Below are positions 1 to 6,311 of a stretch of 35,048 nt of DNA, piece after piece (within the stretch, counting starts at the first letter, position 1; the number at the start of each line of letters is the position of its first letter). The DNA comes from Candidatus Omnitrophota bacterium. GTDB taxonomy: Bacteria; Omnitrophota; Gorgyraeia; Zapsychrales; Zapsychraceae. Position numbers and translations under genes: made by a program. The stretch spans positions 1 to 35,048 of the forward strand of contig JAIORP010000198.1 in NCBI GenBank assembly GCA_021108075.1, given 5' to 3'. Below the pieces are notes generated by a model. The model was given only the letters and a program-made list of their open reading frames with translations, searched no databases and was not told where the DNA came from.

Positions 1-77
1 TGTGGCGAACGGTGAAATATGATAACATTTATGTTCATGAATATCGTACAATAACCGACGTGAAACACGGATTGATC
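1..77 (+). pseudogene. IS3-family transposase (OrfB) fragment
   Basis: Frame 3 reads WRTVKYDNIYVHEYRTITD followed by VKHGL. This matches the conserved stretch near the C-terminus of IS3-family integrase-type transposases (W-R-[ST]-[VL]-K-Y-[DE]-x-[IV]-Y-x-H-E-Y). In intact proteins it is followed by the YFxFYNxxRPHQ block. Here the similarity ends at about base 74, the next residues are unrelated, and a stop follows at 144-146. The 5' part lies outside the window or is lost. It looks like the broken end of a former insertion sequence, consistent with the accessory character of the first 1.4 kb. The assignment rests on about 24 residues. Confidence 0.6.
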
Positions 78-184
78 TTCCCCCGAAATAGTAGAGATGG
101 GGACAATTTATGTCTGAGTTATCAATATTTAAGAATATGCATCTGAACAAAGGGGGAAAAAGAATTATATCAATATGTCATTTT

Positions 185-266
185 ATACCAAATCCATTAA
201 TAAATTGTTCTATCTTAATTCTGAAAAGCAGAATTGATTTTGGCCATTATTTAATGGAATTGGTAT
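185..266 (+). repeat. 82-bp inverted-repeat element, copy 1
   Basis: The ends ATACCAAATCCATTAA and TTAATGGAATTGGTAT are inverted repeats matching at 15 of 16 positions. The centre holds a second hairpin, AATTCTG-AAAAG-CAGAATT. Three further 82-bp copies lie at 1266, 27784 and 32709. It has no coding capacity, so it is a MITE-like or REP-like element. The last 21 bases (246-266) are repeated at 268-288 with two mismatches, so this copy carries a partial tandem duplication of its right end. Confidence 0.9.
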
Positions 267-611
267 TATTATTTTTTGGAATTGGTATAAACACTAACTT
301 TTTACAAAAAAATGGGGATATACGCCTATCCTTCTTCTTTTTACACCAACAGATAAAACGATCAGCAGTCCCCTGAAACATTTCATCTGACGGCACAAAG
401 GACAAGCATACAGCCCCTGAGTATTTCTCCACAATCCCTTATAAGGTATAACCCATGATAAAGTTTTTTTCAATATGACAACATATGACAAGACCGGACA
501 AATGCGAACCGAAACGGAAAAAAGTCATAAAAAAGTTCGATCGGGTCAGGATTAAAACATAAAAACATGTTTCATTGGCAGGGAAACGTCAGCGTTCGCA
601 GATAAGGAGGA
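267..611. other. Gene-poor stretch beside the repeat
   Basis: No intact gene is visible here. Two overlapping minus-strand frames (about 290-490) together contain a CPLC pair and a later CWC pair, which could be the remains of a frameshifted zinc-ribbon protein, but this is weak. The rest is AT-rich spacer downstream of the gene ending at 612. Confidence 0.4.
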
Positions 612-1244
612 TTACTTCTCTTGTTCTTTACGTCGTTTTTCTTCTTCTCGAACACGGTAAACATCCTGCACATCAGCGACAGACACATCCATTTCAATAT
701 CATGTTTCTTGAGCTTCTGTTTTGTGTTGAGAATATACTGCAGCAAATACTGATCAATGATGTCAGGATTAAATCCGTAATACCGGATGAGCTTATCCAA
801 ATCATGGCTCCATTCAAAAATGGCATTAAGGTTTTTCTCGATGGACCGTGAACGGCCGTAAATCAAATCCACGACGGTCTTGATGACTTTACGCGCCCCA
901 AGATACGGCACGGCAACTTTCAACAGGATATCCCAACGTGTACCCCTCGGGGTGTCAGTCAGCTTGTAGCCAAAAGCATTTAAATAAGTTTGCTTACGGT
1001 AACGCGATTCTGACTGGCATTGCTGTTCGATGCATTCCGGCATTGCGGGCGAATCCATATCGATTTTTAAATCTTCTTGCGGGGCGATTTTAATCTTACC
1101 ATCCCCCACCCAAAGGCGATACTGCCAATTGACTTCTGTATTCCCGGTGAAATAATCCTTGCTCGTTGTCGTATCATAAACCCAGGCACGATAGCCTTCA
1201 TGAAGATGTACGACAGGCGTGTATTCCGGATACTCTTGATCCAT
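612..1244 (-). CDS. Uncharacterised 210-residue protein
   Basis: I do not recognise this protein. It is soluble, without signal peptide or membrane segments. The N-terminal third (residues 1-80) is rich in aromatic and acidic residues. The middle and C-terminal part is helical, with a block TPRGTRWDILLKVAVPYLGA then a basic segment (IYGRSRSIEKN) and a W-x-H-D-L-D-K-L stretch. The last 20 residues are almost all charged (REEEKRRKEQEK). The ATG at 1244 has a good ribosome site (AGAAGGA, about 7 bases upstream). A sigma-70-like promoter lies at 1375-1403, so the gene is transcribed on its own. It lies between two direct copies of the 82-bp element and beside a transposase remnant, suggesting an accessory gene. 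The basic middle block might bind nucleic acid, but no function is claimed. Confidence 0.75.
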   Translation of the reverse strand: MDQEYPEYTPVVHLHEGYRAWVYDTTTSKDYFTGNTEVNWQYRLWVGDGKIKIAPQEDLKIDMDSPAMPECIEQQCQSESRYRKQTYLNAFGYKLTDTPRGTRWDILLKVAVPYLGARKVIKTVVDLIYGRSRSIEKNLNAIFEWSHDLDKLIRYYGFNPDIIDQYLLQYILNTKQKLKKHDIEMDVSVADVQDVYRVREEEKRRKEQEK

Positions 1245-1265
1245 AATCGTTCCTTCTCTGACATA

Positions 1266-1347
1266 ATACCAAATCCATTAATAAACTGTTCTATCTTAAT
1301 TCTGAAAAGCAGAATTGGTTTTGGTCATTATTTAATGGGATTGGTAT
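1266..1347 (+). repeat. 82-bp inverted-repeat element, copy 2
   Basis: Same architecture and orientation as the copy at 185-266, with a few substitutions (ACTG for ATTG near base 25; TTAATGGGATTGGTAT at the right end). It lies between the predicted promoter at 1375-1403 and the ribosome site of the gene starting at 1244. It would therefore be transcribed as a long hairpin in that mRNA leader. Confidence 0.9.
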
Positions 1348-1374
1348 AACTGTATTTTTTAATTTTATTTATTA

Positions 1375-1403
1375 AGTATACTGGATGATTATCTTTTCTG
1401 CAA
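1375..1403 (-). promoter_or_regulatory. Sigma-70-like promoter for the 612-1244 gene
   Basis: Read on the minus strand: TTGCAG (1403-1398), a 17-base spacer, then TATACT (1380-1375). The predicted start is near 1367, giving a leader of about 120 bases that includes the whole 82-bp element. No other good promoter lies between this point and the gene. Confidence 0.55.
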
Positions 1404-1584
1404 CTCAACACGCGGGGGAAACCTCCCCCAAAAAGCACTTGCCTTCGTAGTAGATCCCAATTGTGTTTTTCGGGTTACGACGAGGCTTAGAAGCAAGGGA
1501 ATGTTCTGTCGAAAAAAATAATTTTTGATATTGCAACGACAAAAAATAAGGCAGGGGAACAAAGAAGCGCTTACCGTTCAAATG
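1404..1584. other. Spacer after epsI with a GC hairpin
   Basis: A perfect five-base-pair G/C hairpin lies at 1414-1429 (GGGGG, six-base loop, CCCCC). On the minus strand it is not followed by a T-run, so it is not a standard intrinsic terminator, although it lies just after the last EPS gene. An open minus-strand frame across 1410-1530 (about 40 codons, no ribosome site) is not called as a gene. Confidence 0.4.
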
Positions 1585-2229
1585 TTACGGCAGATGCTGG
1601 CCAAGATGGGGCACGATTTCCCGCCCGAACTCCTTGATAAGTTGGTCTGCCGCTTTGTGGTCATTATTATTAACCCCGGTCGAAATGCGGATAAGGGCAC
1701 TGCTGGCCACTTCACCGACAAAAGATTTCCAGGCGATTAAGACCTGCTGCTTCCAATAACTCGGTGTAAATGTATCCCCGACCTTAAACCAGTAATAAAA
1801 AATTTCCTGGCGCGGACCATTTTCTGATACAACTCTATAAACCTGCAAAGGTTTATCCTGATTAGAATATTGGATCAAATCCAAATCTTTCTCAATAAGA
1901 ATATTACCAGCACCGGTGTAACAAATTTCCGGAGGGTGCGACACCTTTCGGTTGCTTTGCGAATATACGATAAACAAAGTTATTGATTCGGTTGTTTGCC
2001 CGTGAGTATAACGGCGGATGAACACATTGCGGGTTTCAAGAATATCGTATTCCCGCTCTGTCAACGGAATATCCTCGGCTGTCCATTTACCGATCTGCAT
2101 AGGGAACGAAGAAATGTCAGCGGTATCAGCCTGTCGATATTCTTTAAAGTAAAGCCGCCAGGACATAACACCTGCGACAACAAATAGAGATAACAAAATA
2201 ATATAACTTAACGAAAATTTCTTTTTCAT
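1585..2229 (-). CDS. epsI: EpsI family protein (exosortase-associated)
   Basis: This 214-residue protein has one N-terminal membrane anchor (residues 5-27) and an extracytoplasmic domain of the EpsI/DUF3485 family. The diagnostic motif is S-H-P-P-E-I-C-Y-T-G-A-G around residues 98-109. The conserved early block (FPMQIGKW...LTEREYDIL) and a late YYWF segment are also present. EpsI proteins accompany or are fused to exosortases in EPS loci; their exact role is unsettled. The ATG overlaps the exosortase stop by four bases (ATGA), so the two are translationally coupled. It is the last gene of the long minus-strand run. Length is typical of stand-alone EpsI. Confidence 0.9.
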   Translation of the reverse strand: MKKKFSLSYIILLSLFVVAGVMSWRLYFKEYRQADTADISSFPMQIGKWTAEDIPLTEREYDILETRNVFIRRYTHGQTTESITLFIVYSQSNRKVSHPPEICYTGAGNILIEKDLDLIQYSNQDKPLQVYRVVSENGPRQEIFYYWFKVGDTFTPSYWKQQVLIAWKSFVGEVASSALIRISTGVNNNDHKAADQLIKEFGREIVPHLGQHLP

Positions 2230-3068
2230 TCGAGCAACTTCCCTGTTCCCATGAGCAAAATAAAGGCCAAAGCAAACACCATATAACCGGAAATATCATG
2301 GATTGCCCCTTCGACGTACTCAGCGCCCCAGACCTCAGACACAAAAGCCAAAAAGACAATGCGGCACATATTCGTAATAATCGCAATGGGGATGGTCGAA
2401 AGAAACAGGATCACCCGTTTCATGTAATGGCCCTTCATCAAATAGGCCACCACACTGCCCAGAGCGGTCAGTGAAATCAATGAACGGAGCCCACTGCAGA
2501 CATCATCCACCGTGACAAAGGCATGGGGCATTTTTATCAGACTGCCCTGTTGAACCGCGATCAATCCTATATTATTCAGTATGAACGTCGATAGCCGGGC
2601 GGCAAACATTTTCATTTGAAAACTAATATTGCGGATTATAAAAAGAGGTAATGGCATCATAAAAAAAAGAAATGTAAAGGGAAACCAAATGACTTTAAAA
2701 ATGGCCCAGCCGAAAAAATATAAAATAATACCGGCCAAAACAATCAGCATGGAAAATCCCGAGATTGAATAAATACGAAAACTGCTGGCGGCCAAATAAA
2801 CCAAAAGACCGATCACAATAAGAACAAAACCAAAAGGCACGCGTTTTCGCTTAATTTTAGCCAATGTCTCCTTTTGTTGCCAAACAAGAAAACCTGAAAA
2901 GAACGGGACTAAAATACCATGACTATAGTAAGAATCTGCAGCCCACCAGCGATCCCACATCCAGACGAGGATCGGGATATAGACAACCAAATACAGTCCA
3001 AACGCAATAATGGCATCATAATATTGATCCCAAATGCCTTGCCATCCCCTTCTATTCTTATCACTCAA
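2226..3068 (-). CDS. xrtA: Exosortase (XrtA-like transpeptidase)
   Basis: A 280-residue polytopic inner-membrane protein with about eight membrane segments. The exosortase catalytic triad is visible: Cys191 in VDDVCSGLRSL, Arg236 in NMCRIVFLAF and His257 in IHDISGYMVF. His50 in SYYSHG, conserved in the family, is present too. Exosortases cleave and transfer proteins bearing PEP-CTERM-type C-terminal signals, and the A type is linked to EPS clusters. It lacks the fused EpsI domain, which follows as a separate gene. The start is TTG, chosen because GAGG lies about 8 bases upstream and no better ATG precedes the first membrane helix. The neighbouring XrtA-type EPS genes support the subtype, but the subtype remains an inference. 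Confidence 0.9.
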   Translation of the reverse strand: MSDKNRRGWQGIWDQYYDAIIAFGLYLVVYIPILVWMWDRWWAADSYYSHGILVPFFSGFLVWQQKETLAKIKRKRVPFGFVLIVIGLLVYLAASSFRIYSISGFSMLIVLAGIILYFFGWAIFKVIWFPFTFLFFMMPLPLFIIRNISFQMKMFAARLSTFILNNIGLIAVQQGSLIKMPHAFVTVDDVCSGLRSLISLTALGSVVAYLMKGHYMKRVILFLSTIPIAIITNMCRIVFLAFVSEVWGAEYVEGAIHDISGYMVFALAFILLMGTGKLLE

Positions 3069-3092
3069 GATATCAACCTCACAATTAATCGT

Positions 3093-4259
3093 TTAACCGG
3101 ATTTCTTTTCCCGGGCTTTTTTCCATGTCACAGGCTGCCGGTTCATCACAAATTTCACAAACCCCATAAATGCCGAAAAGTTTAATAAACAAAAGACATA
3201 CGGCACATAAGAAATTTTAAATATGACGTTAAGAATACCATAATTTCTTTCTCTTGCCAACTTTCCAAACAATGCCGATCCATAAAAAATCAGTTGAGCC
3301 CAAAAGATAGTACGATACAAAGGAGCCGTCACTAAAAATCCATTTACTATAAGCAATCCGATGAGAAAAAAAGGCATAATGATGCGCAACAATTTGTGCG
3401 AGATCATCTGAAAAGCAACGGGACTGACAAAGGGTATATAGGCCTGCGGCAACAATGTTAACAACTGGTAATTCCCAAAAATCGTGCGTGTTTTACGCCG
3501 GTTCTCCTCCTGGGGGTTGTCCGCTGGCGCATCATAAGCCTTTGCGTTCAAATCAAATACAGCGCGATAACCCTTCAAAACAATCTGAAGAGGAATGTAC
3601 ATATCATCCAGAACCGCTTCAAGGGGCACAGGACGGAACAACTCCCGTCTAATCGCATAAATTGCTCCCGTGGCCCCTAACATCGAATGAAAACGGCTTT
3701 CCTTATCACGGATGAACTTTTCATATTTCCAATAGACATTAACACCAACGGACGTCCCTTCATCGGCTTCACGGAAAACAAGCTCACCGCTAACACAACC
3801 CACTTTCCGGTCATGGAAATTCGCGGTCAAGGCCTCCACAGCCTGCGCATCAAATTGTTGCCGCGCGTCCATAAAAACGACAATGTCATGCCGGGCTTCA
3901 GCAACCAACTCGTTCAAACGGACTATTTTTCCTTTGCGATCCTGATAGGCAAAAATCTTAAGATTCAGTTCTGAACCGGAATACTGCTCAACAATTTTGA
4001 CAGTATCGTCTTCTGAACCATCCGAGGCGACCAGGACTTCCATCTTTTCCTTCGGATAATCAAGCGCTAAGATGTTTTGCATCTTAGATTCCATCACATC
4101 ATCCTCGTTCCAGACGGCCAGCACAATCGAGACGCTTGGTTGTGCTGGTTGCCGCTGAACACGTTGAGGAAAACACTCAGCCAATATCCAGATTAAGAAC
4201 GGATAACCTATATAACAATAAATAACTGCCATCAATAAAATCCAAAAAACAAAAACCAT
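3093..4259 (-). CDS. Membrane-bound family 2 glycosyltransferase
   Basis: A 388-residue processive-type GT2. An N-terminal membrane helix (3-25) is followed by the GT-A fold (about 42-280): SIVLAVWNEDD, the nucleotide-binding ASDGSEDDT, the D-x-D-like FMDARQQ, the acceptor-side LDDM, and a RRKTR motif resembling the QxxRW position. Three or four C-terminal helices follow (about 290-375). This layout resembles IcaA/cellulose-synthase-like and other inner-membrane glycosyltransferases acting at the cytoplasmic face. It follows the deacetylase at 4303 by 43 bases and precedes the exosortase by 24. The start has GGAG six bases upstream. The sugar donor cannot be told from sequence. Confidence 0.9.
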   Translation of the reverse strand: MVFVFWILLMAVIYCYIGYPFLIWILAECFPQRVQRQPAQPSVSIVLAVWNEDDVMESKMQNILALDYPKEKMEVLVASDGSEDDTVKIVEQYSGSELNLKIFAYQDRKGKIVRLNELVAEARHDIVVFMDARQQFDAQAVEALTANFHDRKVGCVSGELVFREADEGTSVGVNVYWKYEKFIRDKESRFHSMLGATGAIYAIRRELFRPVPLEAVLDDMYIPLQIVLKGYRAVFDLNAKAYDAPADNPQEENRRKTRTIFGNYQLLTLLPQAYIPFVSPVAFQMISHKLLRIIMPFFLIGLLIVNGFLVTAPLYRTIFWAQLIFYGSALFGKLARERNYGILNVIFKISYVPYVFCLLNFSAFMGFVKFVMNRQPVTWKKAREKKSG

Positions 4260-4302
4260 GCATCACTCCGCGAAATGGTTAAACGCCCGAACAAGACAAA
4301 GA

Positions 4303-5187
4303 CTAGTCAAATATTTTAATAACAATTCTCCTGAGCATGTTGTAGCCGCGTTCTCTTAAAATGAGTTTTGCCAGATCCCGCACATTAAAAGCAATCCGTT
4401 CTTTAAAAGGCATTTTCCCATCCATAGCCATCACGAAACGATCCATACTCCAATTCCTTTTGACCGCGACACGGTTAAACACTTGCCCCGCTGGAAAACG
4501 TGGCCGTTCAGAGATAAAAATATACTGATACCCTATTTCTACGGCCTTGTTAACAATAGCCATATTACAGAATCCCCGGGGAACGGAGAAGGCTGTAACC
4601 ACAGCAGCCCCCAGGTTAATTTCAATATTCTTTTTAGACGAACGCAATTCTTCATCAATTTGGGTATCTAATAAATTCGTTAAAGTCTCGTGGCTTAAAC
4701 CATGGGACCCGATGATCATTCCGGCCGCGTGCAGCTCCCGGATCTCATCCCAACCCATATATCCCGGACGGCCAACCCGAGGAGGAATGATAAAAAAATA
4801 GGCTTTTATATTGAACTTCTTCAAAAGCGGAAAAGCAAGGCTGTAGTTACTATTTTCCCCGTCATCAAACGTGATGATCACATTATCCCTGTCAGCGATC
4901 GCGTCCTTCGCGTCGACAATAACGTTATACTCATTATCCTGCAGCCATTGCAGATGACTTTCAAAATCCTGGACGTTTAAATCATAAAAGCCTGCCCCGA
5001 CTTCGCGCGTATCTTCGCCCTTCGGAACATTTTTATCAAAAGAAACAAGCCCGTGATACATCAAGACCATAATATTGTTATTTTTCAACATCGGTTGTCT
5101 TCCAAATATATAGAGGCCTATAAGAAATAATACGAAGAAAACAATAAAAAGAAAATTTTTATAATTATACCTTTTATTTACGTTCAT
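4303..5187 (-). CDS. Membrane-anchored polysaccharide deacetylase
   Basis: A 294-residue NodB-fold carbohydrate esterase (CE4). A single N-terminal anchor (residues 11-29) places the domain outside the inner membrane. Motif 1 is ITFDDGE with Asp108-Asp109; motif 2 is SHGLSHETL with His162 and His166, the metal ligands; a PRG block (203-205) matches motif 3. The family removes N- or O-acetyl groups from polysaccharides. In this locus it probably trims the polymer during export, but a biosynthetic role is also possible. No strong ribosome site precedes the ATG. The 278-base gap before it is largely filled by a 250-bp relative of the 82-bp element, so it may depend on read-through from the deacetylase gene upstream. 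Confidence 0.88.
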   Translation of the reverse strand: MNVNKRYNYKNFLFIVFFVLFLIGLYIFGRQPMLKNNNIMVLMYHGLVSFDKNVPKGEDTREVGAGFYDLNVQDFESHLQWLQDNEYNVIVDAKDAIADRDNVIITFDDGENSNYSLAFPLLKKFNIKAYFFIIPPRVGRPGYMGWDEIRELHAAGMIIGSHGLSHETLTNLLDTQIDEELRSSKKNIEINLGAAVVTAFSVPRGFCNMAIVNKAVEIGYQYIFISERPRFPAGQVFNRVAVKRNWSMDRFVMAMDGKMPFKERIAFNVRDLAKLILRERGYNMLRRIVIKIFD

Positions 5188-5235
5188 AGAAACAGGATAT
5201 TAATAATTAAAAAAAGATGGCAAAAATCAACCCTT

Positions 5236-5485
5236 AGACCAAATCCATTAAACCGAAATTTTGCAATAGAATCTTTTTCTCGACATAAACGGACGTGAGA
5301 AAAAGGTTTTATTGCAAAATCGTCCGCTTCCTCAATTACTGACGAGAAAAGCAGCGGTTCAAGCCGGATTACCTTTTCTATTGAAAAATCCGGGTTAAAT
5401 AATTGTCCTATTTGAATACCAATATTCTCGTTTAAACGTCGAGAATATCATAATGACTTTGGTCATTATTTAATGGATTTGGTAT
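5236..5485 (+). repeat. 250-bp inverted-repeat element related to the 82-bp family
   Basis: The left end AGACCAAATCCATTAA and right end TTAATGGATTTGGTAT are inverted repeats with one mismatch, using the same terminal sequence as the 82-bp copies. The right 28 bases closely follow the 82-bp right end. The interior differs. It holds a 24-bp inverted repeat with two mismatches (starting ATTTTGCAATAG at about 5258 and closing with ATTGCAAAAT near 5319) and a nine-base hairpin ATATTCTCG/CGAGAATAT near 5427-5453. The last 20 bases overlap the end of the gene at 5466-6284. No transposase is encoded. Confidence 0.75.
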
Positions 5486-6284
5486 TAATAAATTTTTCTA
5501 AAACTTTAAACTCGAAACTTTTCAAATCATCCATTCCGCTTATCTCAACACGCTTCAATTCCAATGGCGGTGTATCCGATTGATTCACGCCAACCTGGAC
5601 GGTTAAGGCGCACGGACAGCCCGCTTGCCGTACGACTCTTATGGTATCTGTCGAATATTCTCCATAGGGATAACAAAATGTTTTGACCCTTCCGCCCGGG
5701 GGAACCAGGGTCTCTAAGGCGTGCAGGCTGTCAAGGACCTCTGCCCTTTGCTGTTCAACAGGTAATCGCGGCAAATGAACATGTTTGCACGTGTGCGCTC
5801 CGAATGTGATCCGGGTGGCAGCCATCTGCTGAATTTCCTTCTGGTTGAGCATGTCGCGGCCTGAGACAGCCTCATACCGTTTAAACTTCTTTTCTGTGTT
5901 GATCAAATGGGTTGTTAAAAAAATCGTCGCGGGTATGCTCCATCTTCTCAAAACAGGATAAGCATAAAGAAAATTATCGCGATACCCGTCATCAAACGTA
6001 ATTATTATTTTTGTCTTCGGGCCGGGCTTATCAATAAATTGTGCGGGCTGCTGTTCAAAATCCTTTAATGAAACAAAATCGTAAACATGTTTCTTGGTCG
6101 TCAGGAATCTCATCTGCCGGGCAAACATCTCTGGCCGGGTGACCAAATTATGGTCCGGCAAATCAGGGTTTACGCGATGATACATCAAAATCATCAGCCC
6201 CTTCGGGGAATCATACTGGCCCACGCATTGACGGACTTTTCGAATAATTTTTTTTGTAAAATAAGTCATGCGAGTGCTGTCCAT
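5466..6284 (-). CDS. Polysaccharide deacetylase, cytoplasmic-looking
   Basis: A 272-residue NodB-domain protein without signal peptide. Motifs: LMYHRV near the start, ITFDDGY with Asp98-Asp99, FGAHTCKHVHL with His164 and His168 as metal ligands, and FCYPYGEY (203-210). The LMYHRV...TFDDGYRDN pattern is common in EPS-locus deacetylases of the XrtA type. It begins 27 bases after the heparinase-like gene, with AGGA about 8 bases before the ATG. The final six codons and the stop (N-T-K-S-I-K-stop) lie inside the 250-bp inverted-repeat element. The native C-terminus was therefore probably replaced or shortened by that insertion. The catalytic domain is intact. Confidence 0.9.
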   Translation of the reverse strand: MDSTRMTYFTKKIIRKVRQCVGQYDSPKGLMILMYHRVNPDLPDHNLVTRPEMFARQMRFLTTKKHVYDFVSLKDFEQQPAQFIDKPGPKTKIIITFDDGYRDNFLYAYPVLRRWSIPATIFLTTHLINTEKKFKRYEAVSGRDMLNQKEIQQMAATRITFGAHTCKHVHLPRLPVEQQRAEVLDSLHALETLVPPGGRVKTFCYPYGEYSTDTIRVVRQAGCPCALTVQVGVNQSDTPPLELKRVEISGMDDLKSFEFKVLEKFINTKSIK

Positions 6285-6311
6285 TCTGAATTCCTATGCA
6301 TTCATATTCAT

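Noticed and set aside
110..376. 88-codon plus-strand frame
   Set aside because: It runs through the 82-bp repeat and low-complexity AT sequence; no ribosome site and no protein-like character.
1410..1530. About 40-codon minus-strand frame downstream of epsI (starting HSLASKPRRNPKN)
   Set aside because: No start codon with ribosome site and no known family; kept only as spacer with a hairpin.
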